Of a stretch of DNA of 64,000 nt, positions 27,538-36,671 are shown one piece after another. Position 1 is the stretch's first letter. Each line of letters starts with the position of its first letter. The position numbers and the translations under genes were made by a program. Under the pieces are notes generated by a model. It worked only from the letters and a program-made list of their open reading frames with translations, ran no database searches and was not told the DNA's origin. This stretch comes from Gammaproteobacteria bacterium (lineage in GTDB: Bacteria > Pseudomonadota > Gammaproteobacteria > JAUZRS01), in the NCBI GenBank assembly GCA_030949385.1, contig JAUZSP010000002.1, positions 1 through 64,000 of the forward strand, read 5' to 3'.

Positions 27538-27800
27538 ATAGCCTACTCCCAATTGGTGCGCGCAGCCGCGCAGTCTGAATTGCAAAATCCTGTAGTCCGC
27601 ATTCTCCAGATGAGTTACCAATAAAATCTGATGAAATTGGTAATTTGCTGCGGGTTGGTATAACACGTTGTTTTTGAGTGTAGGTGAGAAACCGGATCAG
27701 TTGTGTTGGTTTGCTTCCTAAAGGGTGTTTCTGCCTTTTAGCAAGCTGGTAAGTTTTATGCTGCTTCTGAGCATAAGAACCCAAATGGAGTGAGGGGAAA

Positions 27801-29525
27801 ATGCGACAACTGATTTTATTACTCGGAGTTTTGGCTGTTGTCTGTGCGCGACAGGCGCTTGCAGAAAATCTCAGCGAGGTGCGAATACTGATTGATGTCT
27901 CGGGCAGCATGTCGCAAAACGATCCAGAAAACGTGCGTGTTGCAGCCATGAGATTATTGACGGAATTACTGCCCAAGGGCAGTCGTGCCGGTGTTTGGTT
28001 GTTTGCTGAAGAGGCGAAAGTGCTGCTGCCTTCTGCCAAGGTTACAGCGCAGTGGCGGCGCAAGGCATTGAAAAAATCGGCATTGATTCACTCTCGTGGA
28101 CAACGTACCCATATTGAACAGGCGCTGCGTGAGGTGATTAAGGCTTGGCGTGCAGACAGCTTGGTGCAAAAAAACATCATTTTATTGACCGATGGGGTGG
28201 TGGATGTGTCGCGTGATGTCAGCCAAAGTCGGCGCTCGCGGCAGCGTATTTTGCAGCAGTTGTTGCCTCGTTTGTCCCAGTTGGGGGTGAAAGTGCATAC
28301 GGTGGCGCTTTCAGATGAGGCGGATCATGAGCTTTTGCAGCAGCTGTCGGCGGGCAGCGGTGGGCTGTATCTCAAGGCGGAACGGGCAGATCAATTGCAA
28401 CGGATCTTTTTGCATCTGTTGGAGAGTGCGGCTCCACCGGACAGTGTGCCGCTGACGGGAAATCGTTTTGTGGTGGATGAGAGCATTGAAGAGGTGACTC
28501 TGTTGCTGTTTCGAAGCCAAGACGGAGAGGCACCTCGTCTGATACGCCCTGATGGGGTGGAGGTGCAGTTGCAGGCTGACTCGCTCGGCTTAAAGTGGCG
28601 TTCCGAAAACGGCTTTGATCTACTGACGATGGAAGCGCCGATGTTGGGTGAATGGCAGGTTGTGGCCGCTGCTGACCCTGATAATCGCGCTATGGTGGTG
28701 ACGAACCTTAAACTTCAGGTCGATACCATCGCCTCCTTGATGCTGCCAAACAGCCCTTTTGTTTTGCAAGCGCATTTGCAGAGTGAGGGCAAACGCATTA
28801 ATAAAACAGACTTTTTGCAGATGGTGGAGATAAGTTTGCAGACCAAGCTAGATGCTGTTGAGACAGAAGCACAGATTTTACCACGACATAAAGAGGGTGT
28901 GTATCAACTGGAGCAAAACTTGCCGGATGAGGGTTCTTATGAGCTGAGCTTGATTGCCGATGGCGGTACGTTTGCACGGGTTTGGCATCAGCAGATTCAG
29001 CTCAGTTGGCCGTTGGATATCGAGCTGAAATGGGATGCAGAGGCAAAGAGATACCATTTGAATTTACGCACAAAAACCGAGTTTCGACCGCTGCTGGCAT
29101 CGTCGCCGTTACTTTATCAAAAGGGAGTTGATGCAGCGTGGTTACCGCGTAATTTAGAGCGACTGGATGAGCAGGTGTGGCAGATTTCCGTGGCGGCTGG
29201 TGCGCAATTGAAGCTGGAGTTGAGCTTGAAAGCCGACCCTTTACGCACGGTGACTTTACCGCTGATTGAGGTGCCTGCATTGCCAACGAGCATAGACCCC
29301 CCCCCAGTAGAAAAAACAGCGTTAAAAGCAGACGTGGCGGCAGAGGTGGTTATGCAAGAACCAGTAGAGGAGACGCAACCGGAGCAGGTTAATTGGTTGC
29401 AAGTGTCTTTGATCGCCTTGTTAATCAACCTTGTTTTGGCTGTTGGTTTTTTCTTTGCGCGGCGTTATTGGCACGCACAATCCTCGGACATTGAATGGCC
29501 TGAGTTGCAAGGGGAGGCAATATGA
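27801..29525 (+). CDS. Membrane-anchored von Willebrand factor A protein
   Basis: A 574-aa exported protein: signal peptide (residues 1-21), VWA domain about 27-205 with the complete MIDAS (DVSGSMS, Thr in GQRTHIEQAL, Asp in LLTDGVVD), a long beta-rich region, a Pro-rich stretch near 497, and one C-terminal membrane helix (about 535-555) followed by a short basic tail. The VWA domain therefore faces the periplasm and probably binds protein ligands via a metal. It is followed by a partner gene with a 4-bp overlap. No known partner family is recognised. Confidence 0.85.
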   Translation: MRQLILLLGVLAVVCARQALAENLSEVRILIDVSGSMSQNDPENVRVAAMRLLTELLPKGSRAGVWLFAEEAKVLLPSAKVTAQWRRKALKKSALIHSRGQRTHIEQALREVIKAWRADSLVQKNIILLTDGVVDVSRDVSQSRRSRQRILQQLLPRLSQLGVKVHTVALSDEADHELLQQLSAGSGGLYLKAERADQLQRIFLHLLESAAPPDSVPLTGNRFVVDESIEEVTLLLFRSQDGEAPRLIRPDGVEVQLQADSLGLKWRSENGFDLLTMEAPMLGEWQVVAAADPDNRAMVVTNLKLQVDTIASLMLPNSPFVLQAHLQSEGKRINKTDFLQMVEISLQTKLDAVETEAQILPRHKEGVYQLEQNLPDEGSYELSLIADGGTFARVWHQQIQLSWPLDIELKWDAEAKRYHLNLRTKTEFRPLLASSPLLYQKGVDAAWLPRNLERLDEQVWQISVAAGAQLKLELSLKADPLRTVTLPLIEVPALPTSIDPPPVEKTALKADVAAEVVMQEPVEETQPEQVNWLQVSLIALLINLVLAVGFFFARRYWHAQSSDIEWPELQGEAI

Positions 29526-30124
29526 TTGAAGTAAACGCGCTGGTTTGGACGCTGTTGTGGGAGTTTTTTTTGCTGTTGCTGATGATGGTGGTTTGGTGGC
29601 TGGTGTCCTCTGTAAAGCGGCGCAGTCGGCAGCGTTCAGAGGTGGAGCAGTTGATGATTCAGCTGCAAAAAAAGAGGCAGCAAGAGCCGCCGTATCAAGG
29701 TTTTTTTACCACGGTGGCGCAGCTGTCGGATGAGGCATTGCAGCAGAGCATATTGGAGGTTCAGAACAAACAACAGGCCTGTTATTGTGCCCTGTTTCAG
29801 GTTTATCAACAGGGTGATCAGAAGAGTTTGTTGGATCAGATCACCGTTTTAGATGAACTTTTAGCCCTTTTTTATACAACCGAACTGCCTATTTTCACGA
29901 CATCAGAAGCGGTGGTGACCTCTCTTGAACTGGGGGTCAGAGAGGTGGGGCCGCTGGAAGAGTTGGAGATTGAAAACGATGTATTAAAAGTGGCAAACCG
30001 TGAATTAAAAGAGATGCTGGCGGATTTAAAACAGGACGTACCGCAGTCTGAATCGGTTGAGGAAAAAGATGAGAGGGTTATGGGTGGAGAGATGGCGTTG
30101 CAGATGTCACAACCGTTGGCATAA
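29522..30124 (+). CDS. Single-pass membrane coiled-coil protein, partner of the VWA protein
   Basis: A 200-aa protein with one hydrophobic segment (residues about 8-28, very rich in Leu/Trp/Met) and a basic stop (KRRSRQRS), then a long helical cytoplasmic region and a coiled coil near 145-170 (EELEIENDVLKVANRELKEML). Its ATG overlaps the VWA stop (ATGA), so translation is coupled and the products probably interact across the inner membrane. The function is not recognised. Confidence 0.65.
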   Translation: MIEVNALVWTLLWEFFLLLLMMVVWWLVSSVKRRSRQRSEVEQLMIQLQKKRQQEPPYQGFFTTVAQLSDEALQQSILEVQNKQQACYCALFQVYQQGDQKSLLDQITVLDELLALFYTTELPIFTTSEAVVTSLELGVREVGPLEELEIENDVLKVANRELKEMLADLKQDVPQSESVEEKDERVMGGEMALQMSQPLA

Positions 30125-30129
30125 AAAAA

Positions 30130-30157
30130 GCGACACGTTGGAGAGAGAACGTGTCGC
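30130..30157. terminator. Strong hairpin after the VWA operon
   Basis: GCGACACGTT (30130-30139) and AACGTGTCGC (30148-30157) are perfect complements, preceded by seven A. No T run follows on the plus strand, so it would be an intrinsic terminator only for minus-strand transcription. A second stem, GAAACGG/CCGTTTC, lies at 30198-30220. Confidence 0.5.
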
Positions 30158-30344
30158 AGTGCTGTCGCTGCTAGGAGAGAATTTTGTATGAAATTCTGAA
30201 ACGGTGCAGTTGGCCGTTTCGTTAGAAGCAGAGTACGGATTTTATGCTTAGGATAATGCGTTCTTGATCACAGTTTATGCCAACAGCGGTGAGGAACAGC
30301 GATTGCTTAGTTGTTGAGCACTTTTTCTGTTTGGAGTGGGTTTT

Positions 30345-31856
30345 ATGTCGTTGGCGATCTGTTACAGCCGAGCCTTGACCGGCATTTATGCCCAAGCGGT
30401 GACCGTTGAGGTGCATCTTTCCCCCGGTCTACCGGCGTTGTCGATTGTAGGTTTGCCGGAGGCGGCGGTGAAAGAGAGTAAAGATCGCGTCCGTGCGGCG
30501 CTGCTCAACTCCAATTTTGAATTTCCCACTCGGCGCATCACGATCAATTTGGCTCCGGCGGATTTGCCCAAAGAGGGCGGGCGTTTTGATCTGCCCATTG
30601 CCTTGGGTATTTTGGCCGCTTCTGGGCAGATTCCACAACAGGCGTTGCACGAGCTGGAATTTGTCGGTGAGCTGGCGCTGGGGGGGGAGTTGCGCGCCAT
30701 TCGGGGTGTCTTGCCATCGTCGATGGCAGCAGGGGAAGCCAAACGAGGTTTGGTGGTACCTAAACAAAACGCCACTGAAGCGGCACTCAGTCAGCGGTGT
30801 CAGGTGTTTTCTGCTGGCCATCTGTTGGAGGTCTGCGCGCATTTAACCGGACGGCACGCCCTCTCACCTTTTATCAATCAGACGTTGCCGGTTGTCAGTG
30901 GTGGCACTGCCGATTTGTTGGATGTGTTTGGCCAATACAAAGCCAAACGGGCTTTGGAGATCTGTGCGGCGGGTGGGCATAACCTGCTGCTGGTGGGGCC
31001 GGCTGGTACGGGTAAGTCCATGCTGGCCACTCGGTTGGTGGGGCTTTTGCCACCGTTGCAAGAACAAGAAGCAATGGAGGTGGCGATGATCAACTCCATT
31101 TCTTCCGAGGGATTTGATGTCAAGCAGTGGAAACAGCGTCCTTATCGAGCGCCGCATCACACCGCTTCTGGGGTGGCTTTGGTGGGCGGTGGTGCCAACC
31201 CAAAGCCAGGTGAGATCTCTTTGGCGCACCACGGCATTCTCTTTTTGGATGAGTTGCCGGAGTTTGATCGGGCGGTCTTAGATGTGTTGCGCGAACCGCT
31301 GGAGAGCGGTTCGGTGAGCATCTCTCGTGCGAATCAGAAGGCCGAATATCCGGCTCGGTTTCAATTGGTGGCGGCAATGAACCCGTGTCTCTGTGGCAAC
31401 TTGGGAGACCCTAAAGTGTCGTGCCGCTGTTCGCCTGCTCAGCGTCAACGTTATTTGTCGCGCTTGTCGGGGCCGTTTTTGGATCGGATTGATGTGCAGA
31501 TTGATGTGCCAAGAATGGCGCGGGATATGTTGTCCAAGATCGATCCGAACGCCGAGAGCAGCGCGGTGGTGCGTGAGCGCGTACAACGGTGTCGAACGCA
31601 TCAATTGCAGCGTTCCAAAACCATTAATGCTCAGCTGGAAAATCGAGAGTTGTTACGGGTGACGGAGTTGGATGCGGCGACAAGTAAGCTGTTGGATGTG
31701 GCGATGGAGCGGCTCAATCTTTCAGCGCGGGCGTATCACCGTATTTTGAAGGTGGCACGTACCATTGCGGATTTGGCCGAAAGTGAAACGTTAAAGATGG
31801 AACACGTCACCGAAGCGCTCTCTTATCGAGCTTTAGAGCGCTTGGTGCAGGTGTAG
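30345..31856 (+). CDS. comM: YifB/ComM-type Mg-chelatase-like AAA+ ATPase
   Basis: A 503-aa protein. An N-terminal Lon-like S5 domain (residues 1-170, VEVHLSPGLPALSIVGLPEAAV) precedes an AAA+ module: Walker A GPAGTGKSM near 215, Walker B ILFLDELPEF and a sensor region AMNPCLCG. A zinc-binding-like CLCGNLGDPKVSCRCSPAQ and the C-terminal VTEALSYRALER follow. ComM is a branch-migration helicase that promotes integration of imported DNA during natural transformation. The ATG at 30345 has GGAG upstream and gives the family start MSLAI. It is a single gene. Confidence 0.93.
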   Translation: MSLAICYSRALTGIYAQAVTVEVHLSPGLPALSIVGLPEAAVKESKDRVRAALLNSNFEFPTRRITINLAPADLPKEGGRFDLPIALGILAASGQIPQQALHELEFVGELALGGELRAIRGVLPSSMAAGEAKRGLVVPKQNATEAALSQRCQVFSAGHLLEVCAHLTGRHALSPFINQTLPVVSGGTADLLDVFGQYKAKRALEICAAGGHNLLLVGPAGTGKSMLATRLVGLLPPLQEQEAMEVAMINSISSEGFDVKQWKQRPYRAPHHTASGVALVGGGANPKPGEISLAHHGILFLDELPEFDRAVLDVLREPLESGSVSISRANQKAEYPARFQLVAAMNPCLCGNLGDPKVSCRCSPAQRQRYLSRLSGPFLDRIDVQIDVPRMARDMLSKIDPNAESSAVVRERVQRCRTHQLQRSKTINAQLENRELLRVTELDAATSKLLDVAMERLNLSARAYHRILKVARTIADLAESETLKMEHVTEALSYRALERLVQV

Positions 31857-32288
31857 TTAGGGGCGAAAGAAGCCGAGGCTCATCCAGTTGACACCGTCTC
31901 GGCCAATGCGTTGCCAGCGAATGGTTTCGAGCATAAAGACCAGAGCGGCTTGATCAATCATACCGAGAGAAATACCCGGCTGAATTTGCACATTGATGCC
32001 GTTATTTTGCCGTGCAATCCACTGATGCTGGCGGCGCTGAATGTCACTTAAGTGGTTCACCAGTTGGTAATCACCGTAGGCTTGATAGCCCCGAGCGTAG
32101 GCCAGATCGTGTTGTTGGCAGGCGGCATCAATTTCATTGATCGGCGCTGCTGCATTGAGTGGGTTGCTCGGGTGGTTGGGGCCACACCAGTTGCCGTACA
32201 ACGGCACACTGGGGCCAATGGCCGCAGCGCTGTTGGGCAGTAAACTGATGACGCTGATGAGCAGCGCTAATTTGAACATCTGTCCCAT
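31857..32288 (-). CDS. Secreted phospholipase A2-like protein
   Basis: A 143-aa protein with a signal peptide (about residues 1-23, ending SAAA). The mature part begins with the PLA2-type calcium loop YGNWCGPNHP and the catalytic helix motif DAACQQHDLAY (C-x-x-H-D), as in bacterial and parvoviral PLA2 domains. If active it would release fatty acids from phospholipids outside the cytoplasm. The C-terminal half has no recognised domain. It is convergent with comM (adjacent stop codons) and near a cytochrome gene on the same strand. The fold call is by motif only. Confidence 0.7.
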   Translation of the reverse strand: MGQMFKLALLISVISLLPNSAAAIGPSVPLYGNWCGPNHPSNPLNAAAPINEIDAACQQHDLAYARGYQAYGDYQLVNHLSDIQRRQHQWIARQNNGINVQIQPGISLGMIDQAALVFMLETIRWQRIGRDGVNWMSLGFFRP

Positions 32289-32310
32289 TGTCCTATGCCT
32301 TATCTGCTGA

Positions 32311-32901
32311 CTATTTTGCGGGTGAGGACATAAAGCGGATCGCTTCAGCCAATTCTTCGTCGGTCAGATCGGCGTTGCCTCCACGAGGGGGCATGGCGTT
32401 TAAGCCGTTTATGGCGTTGTTGAGTACCGCATCGAAGCCTTTTTCCATGCGAGGTGCCCAAGCGTCACTGTGCATTTCTGGTGCGCCGATAATGGTTGCC
32501 ATGGTGGTGCTGTGGCAATTGCTACAGACGGCGGTGACCACCTCGTTGCTGGCGACGGCTACGGCTACGGCTACGGTTTCGGTTTCGGTTTCGGTTTCGG
32601 CTACGGTTTCGGTTGGGGTGGCTGGAATGCTGGCGGCAGTGGGTGGGCTGACGGGCGCTGCTTTAATGGCTTTGCTTGGGTCAATGACTACTTTACCGAC
32701 GGGTTCCAAATGTTGCTCAATGGCATCATCTGGGTTTATGTGTGCGGCGACAATTTTGGGGCTGGCATTACCACTGTCGATGATGCGGCTGGAGTGGTTG
32801 TTTAGGCTTTTGAACATATAGCCGACGGTGCTGAGCAGCAAAAAAGCGCTGATGATCCAGACAATGGCGAGGGCTAAGGGGTTTTCTTTGGGGGCGTGCA
32901 T
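32311..32901 (-). CDS. Membrane-anchored monohaem cytochrome c with a repeat-coded linker
   Basis: A 196-aa protein: short N-terminus (MHAPKENPLAL), one membrane helix (about 9-31), a long low-complexity periplasmic linker and a C-terminal cytochrome c5-like domain. The haem site is CSNCH near residue 128 and the axial Met is probably in GLNAMPPRGG. The linker (TETETETVAVAVAVA) is encoded by ten tandem hexamers. It is likely an electron carrier tethered to the inner membrane. The 42-residue gene at 33019-33147 repeats its membrane anchor. Confidence 0.85.
   Translation of the reverse strand: MHAPKENPLALAIVWIISAFLLLSTVGYMFKSLNNHSSRIIDSGNASPKIVAAHINPDDAIEQHLEPVGKVVIDPSKAIKAAPVSPPTAASIPATPTETVAETETETETVAVAVAVASNEVVTAVCSNCHSTTMATIIGAPEMHSDAWAPRMEKGFDAVLNNAINGLNAMPPRGGNADLTDEELAEAIRFMSSPAK
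32555..32614. repeat. Ten tandem 6-bp repeats inside the cytochrome c gene
   Basis: The units follow (A/T)CGG(C/T)T and encode alternating Thr-Glu and Val-Ala dipeptides in the linker. Loss or gain of units keeps the frame, so the linker length could vary between strains. Confidence 0.85.
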
Positions 32902-33018
32902 GGGGAATCCTCTATGAAGGTTGATTTAAAATATGCGGATTGTAACAACCGAGAGGGGAATAGCAAAATTTGCAGCAGGTGCGCTGATTGCACGCCCAGA
33001 GTAGAGGTTTTTATGCTT

Positions 33019-33147
33019 TTAAGAGGTTGCGACGTTGATCAGGGAGTTGATCAAATAACCTACGGTGCTTAACAAGGTGAATGCACTGAGAGCCCAGACC
33101 AGAGCGAGCATCAACGTATTTTCTTTGGGGGCTTCATGAATTGACAT
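33019..33147 (-). CDS. 42-residue single-helix membrane protein, paralogue of the cytochrome anchor
   Basis: This small gene reads MSIHEAPKENTLMLALVWAL and then SAFTLLSTVGYLINSLIN, ending VATS. It aligns closely with residues 1-35 of the adjacent cytochrome (HAPKENPLALAIVW, LLSTVGYMFKSLN). GAGG lies seven bases before the ATG. It has no haem motif. It looks like a partial tandem duplication now kept as a small protein, perhaps a subunit assembling with the cytochrome anchor. Confidence 0.65.
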   Translation of the reverse strand: MSIHEAPKENTLMLALVWALSAFTLLSTVGYLINSLINVATS

Positions 33148-33330
33148 GAGTTTTCCTCAGTAGATGAATTAGGCGAACAAACTACGGTTCGTCATTGATT
33201 TAGGAAATAACCTTGCAGATTGTAACAATAGTCGCTGCTGCTGATAACCCCAGAAAGAGCCAAAATCGCTAAAGATCCACCTCTGATCGGACGTTACAGC
33301 GATATTCGTATCAATAAAGTAGGGTCACTT

Positions 33331-33990
33331 ATGAAGCTGTTGCGCGGGTTTACCTTGATCGAAATCGCCATTGTCTTGGTGATTATCGGTCTTATTTTGG
33401 GCGGAGTGCTGAAAGGACAGGAGTTGATTAACAGTGCGCGGGTGCGTTCTATGACCGATCAGGTTAATGGCATTACTGCGGCGTGGTTTGCTTTTCAGGA
33501 TCGTTACCGTGCCTTGCCCGGCGATTACAGTCAGGCCAGTACGCAGATTAATGCGGCACTAACGAACGGTGATGGCAACGGTCAGATTGATCAGAGTTCC
33601 GAACGAGGTCAGGTCTGGGCGCAGCTGCAAGCGGCGAATATGTTGATCGGCAGTTATGACGGTACGGCCACGGGCAGCGATTACAACTGTGCTGCAGGGA
33701 CGTGCCCGCAAAATATTTTGGGGCGCAGTATGTTGATCACCTTTGATAATCAAGGCTCGGGTGGTGCGGCAGACGGTAATGAACTTTGGAGCGGTAATTC
33801 TATTTCAGCACTGGTGCTGGCGGAGATGGATCGCAAAATGGATGACGGTGTGGCGACCACGGGAGACATGCGTGTCGGCAGTGGTGATACCGGTTGGACA
33901 GCCACCGATGCGGGCAAGTGTTTGAGTGGTACGGCGTATAACGTCACCACCGACAGTGGCAATTGCGCGGCGGTGTTTCGACGCTTTTGA
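33331..33990 (+). CDS. Type IV pilin-like (pseudopilin) protein
   Basis: A 219-aa prepilin. The class III signal MKLLRG is cut before FTLIEIAIVLVIIG by prepilin peptidase, leaving an N-methylated Phe and the Glu5-containing hydrophobic helix. The rest is a Gly/Asn/Asp-rich globular domain with pairs of cysteines (CAAGTCPQ and CLSG...NCAAVF) that could form disulfides. The LPGDYSQAS segment resembles other secreted minor pilins. It is a single gene with its own terminator; no assembly genes adjoin it. It could be a minor pilin moved by the retraction ATPases at 16-18 kb. Confidence 0.85.
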   Translation: MKLLRGFTLIEIAIVLVIIGLILGGVLKGQELINSARVRSMTDQVNGITAAWFAFQDRYRALPGDYSQASTQINAALTNGDGNGQIDQSSERGQVWAQLQAANMLIGSYDGTATGSDYNCAAGTCPQNILGRSMLITFDNQGSGGAADGNELWSGNSISALVLAEMDRKMDDGVATTGDMRVGSGDTGWTATDAGKCLSGTAYNVTTDSGNCAAVFRRF

Positions 33991-34017
33991 TCCGGTCTAC
34001 AGGCGGCTGGATCGTTT

Positions 34018-34043
34018 AGCCCACAGCGATGTGGGCTTTTTTT
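34018..34043 (+). terminator. Rho-independent terminator of the pseudopilin gene
   Basis: AGCCCACA (34018-34025) pairs with TGTGGGCT (34030-34037), with a GCGA loop and T run after it. Confidence 0.9.
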
Positions 34044-34054
34044 ATGCCTGTTTT

Positions 34055-35389
34055 TTATTGCTTGAAATGTTCGCGGGTGAGTTTGAACACCAGCGGGCTG
34101 AGTGCCAGCAACGCAATCAAGTTGGGCAGTGCCATCAAACCGTTGAGCACATCCGCCAGCAACCAGATCAGCTCCAGTGAGCTGATGGCACCGATGGGGA
34201 TGGCGACGATCCAGAGCAGACGATAGGGCCAGATCACTTTGCTGCCAAAGAGGTATTCGGCGCAGCGTTCACCGTAATAACTCCAGCCCAAAATGGTGGT
34301 AAAGGCAAAGATCATTAAACCAAAACTGACCAAGTAGCCACCCCAGCCCGGCAAGGTGCTGTTAAAGGCGGCGGCTGAGAGTGCCGCGCCGGTTTCGCCG
34401 CTGTTCCAGAGGCCGCTGATCATAATCACCAAGGCGGTCATGGTGCAGATCAGCAGAGTGTCGATCAGAGTACCGAGCATGGCGATGCTGCCTTGATGCA
34501 CTGGGCTGCGGGTGGATGCTGCCGCATGAGCAATGGGGGCGCTGCCCAAACCGGCCTCATTAGAGAAGATGCCTCGGGCAACGCCAAAACGAATCGCCAT
34601 CCAGACACTGGCTCCGGCAAACCCTCCGGCAGCGGCACTGCCGGTGAAAGCATCATTGACGATGGTGGCCAGCGCTGCGGGTACGGCATCCAGATGAGAG
34701 AAGATGATAAACAGCGAGCCACCCAGATAGATCAGCGCCATGAGTGGCACCAGTTTGGCCGCCACCGCACCGATGCGTTTGATGCCACCGAGAATCACTG
34801 CGCCAGCGAGGGTCATCATAATCAGGCCGCTGAGCCAAGGGGGAACGCCGAGTGAACTGCTGGCGGCGTGGGCGACGGAGTTGGCTTGCACCGTATTGCC
34901 GATGCCAAAGGCGGCCAACATGCCAAACAGAGCAAAGGCGACGGCCAACCACTGCCAACGTGGGCCAAGGCCGTTTTTGATGTAGTACATCGTCCCACCA
35001 ACGTGGTTGCCTGCTGCGTTTGTTTCACGATAATGCACCGCCAGTACTGCTTCGGCGTATTTGGTTGCCATGCCAAACAGGGCGGTGATCCACATCCAGA
35101 AAACCGCTCCTGAGCCGCCGAGAAAAATGGCGGTGGCGACTCCGGCGATGTTGCCGGTACCGACGGTGGCGGCCAGCGCGGTCATCAGGGCTTGAAAAGG
35201 GCTGATGTCACCGGCTTCTTTGCTCTGACGGCTCTGCCACAGTTGGCGAAACGCGAGCGGAGTTTTGCGCCACGGCATGGCGCGTAGGCCTGCGGTGAGA
35301 TAGAGGCCAACCCCCACCAGCAGAGTCAACATGACCGGCCCCCAGACCCAGCCGCTTAAGGTGTTCAGCGTTGCTTCAAACCAGACCAT
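34055..35389 (-). CDS. Sodium:alanine/glycine symporter (AGCS family)
   Basis: A 444-aa inner-membrane carrier with about ten membrane helices. AGCS signatures: MTALAATVGTGNIAGVATAI near residue 70, FWMWITALFGMATKYAEAVLAVHYRE, and IFSNEAGLGSAPIAHAAA. It imports alanine or glycine with Na+. It is convergent with the pseudopilin and a single gene. Confidence 0.92.
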   Translation of the reverse strand: MVWFEATLNTLSGWVWGPVMLTLLVGVGLYLTAGLRAMPWRKTPLAFRQLWQSRQSKEAGDISPFQALMTALAATVGTGNIAGVATAIFLGGSGAVFWMWITALFGMATKYAEAVLAVHYRETNAAGNHVGGTMYYIKNGLGPRWQWLAVAFALFGMLAAFGIGNTVQANSVAHAASSSLGVPPWLSGLIMMTLAGAVILGGIKRIGAVAAKLVPLMALIYLGGSLFIIFSHLDAVPAALATIVNDAFTGSAAAGGFAGASVWMAIRFGVARGIFSNEAGLGSAPIAHAAASTRSPVHQGSIAMLGTLIDTLLICTMTALVIMISGLWNSGETGAALSAAAFNSTLPGWGGYLVSFGLMIFAFTTILGWSYYGERCAEYLFGSKVIWPYRLLWIVAIPIGAISSLELIWLLADVLNGLMALPNLIALLALSPLVFKLTREHFKQ

Positions 35390-35524
35390 CTGCTTGCTCC
35401 GTAAATAAGGTGAGGCAAGGGTGCCGTAGATAAGGGCGGGGATGCAAGATCATTCGGGAAGTTTAAGCCGTGATCGCGTTGGCCTTGCGTATAATGAGCC
35501 TCCCTATTGTTGTTTGGATCAGGC

Positions 35525-36613
35525 ATGACCCCCTCAGAGAGTTACCAGATTGCCGCGCAGTCGCCGGATTTTTTGCCTGACCCTGCTCAAGAGCAGGCCT
35601 TACAGCAGTTGCAGGCACTTTATGAGGCACTGTTAAAAGCACCGCCCCGCTCATTTTTAGCGCAGATCTCTGCTTTCTGGAAACAACCCGCGCAGCCGGT
35701 GGTGGGTCTGTTTCTTTGGGGTGGCGTGGGGCGGGGTAAGACCTTTTTGTTTGATCTTTTTTACGACACGTTGCCTTTTGAGAACAAATTGCGTCTGCAT
35801 TTTCACCGGTTTATGTATCGGGTGCATGAGGAGCTGCGGCAGCTGAAAAACGTTAAAGACCCATTGGATAAGGTGGCGGAGAGTTTTGCCAAGCGGACAC
35901 GGGTACTTTGTCTGGATGAGTTTCAGGTGACGGATATCGCGGATGCGATGATTATGGACGGTCTGTTGCGCGGCTTGTTTAAACGCGGTGTGGTGTTGGT
36001 GACCACGGCTAATTTAGCTCCAGAGGGGCTTTATAAAGAGGGTTTGCAGCGCGGACGATTTTTACCTGCAATTGCCCTTTTACAGCGTCACTGTCAACAG
36101 GTGCATCTGCAAGGTTCATTGGATTATCGCCTGCAAGGTCTGCATCTGGCGCAGATGTATTACAGCCCTTTGAGTGATGCTGCCGAAGCGGGTTTGCTGA
36201 TTCGTTTTCAGCAGGGGGTAGCGGTGGAGCGCCGTAAGCGGGATTTTGTCATTATCAGTGAACGTCATATTCCGGTGATTCGTTGGGCCGATGGCATTGT
36301 CTGGTTTGATTTTTCAGTGCTCTGCGCGCAGCCCCGTGCCACCAGCGATTACATTGAAATTGCACGCTATTTTCATACGGTGTTGGTGAGCCACATTCCG
36401 GTGATGGATGAACGTTGGGATGATCGGGCGCAGCGTTTTATCTTGATGGTGGATGAATTTTACGACCGGCGAGTGAAATTGATTGTTTCCGCTGAAACGT
36501 CGCCGTCGCAGCTCTACACCGGTCGGCGGTTACAAGAACGTTTTGAGCGCACCCAGAGCCGTCTGGAGGAGATGCAGACCCTGACGTATTTGGCCAAAGC
36601 CCATCTGCCCTAA
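35525..36613 (+). CDS. zapE: Cell division ATPase ZapE (AFG1-like)
   Basis: A 362-aa AFG1-family AAA+ protein: Walker A WGGVGRGKTFLFDLFY near residue 70, LHFHRFMYRVHEEL, Walker B RVLCLDEFQVTDIADAMI and the C-terminal DRRVKLIVSAE. ZapE destabilises FtsZ polymers late in division. The ATG at 35525 is preferred over one six codons upstream, as it gives the usual length. It fits a window that also has minCDE. Confidence 0.93.
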   Translation: MTPSESYQIAAQSPDFLPDPAQEQALQQLQALYEALLKAPPRSFLAQISAFWKQPAQPVVGLFLWGGVGRGKTFLFDLFYDTLPFENKLRLHFHRFMYRVHEELRQLKNVKDPLDKVAESFAKRTRVLCLDEFQVTDIADAMIMDGLLRGLFKRGVVLVTTANLAPEGLYKEGLQRGRFLPAIALLQRHCQQVHLQGSLDYRLQGLHLAQMYYSPLSDAAEAGLLIRFQQGVAVERRKRDFVIISERHIPVIRWADGIVWFDFSVLCAQPRATSDYIEIARYFHTVLVSHIPVMDERWDDRAQRFILMVDEFYDRRVKLIVSAETSPSQLYTGRRLQERFERTQSRLEEMQTLTYLAKAHLP

Positions 36614-36671
36614 TCGGTTAATTTTGCGACTTTTATCACAAATTAATGCTATAAAGTGCATATGAGACAAA

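Noticed and set aside
32470-32805. Gly/Tyr/Phe-rich plus-strand frame (GYGYGFGFG)
   Set aside because: It looks like a glycine-rich secreted protein but is only the opposite strand of the hexamer repeat in the cytochrome gene.
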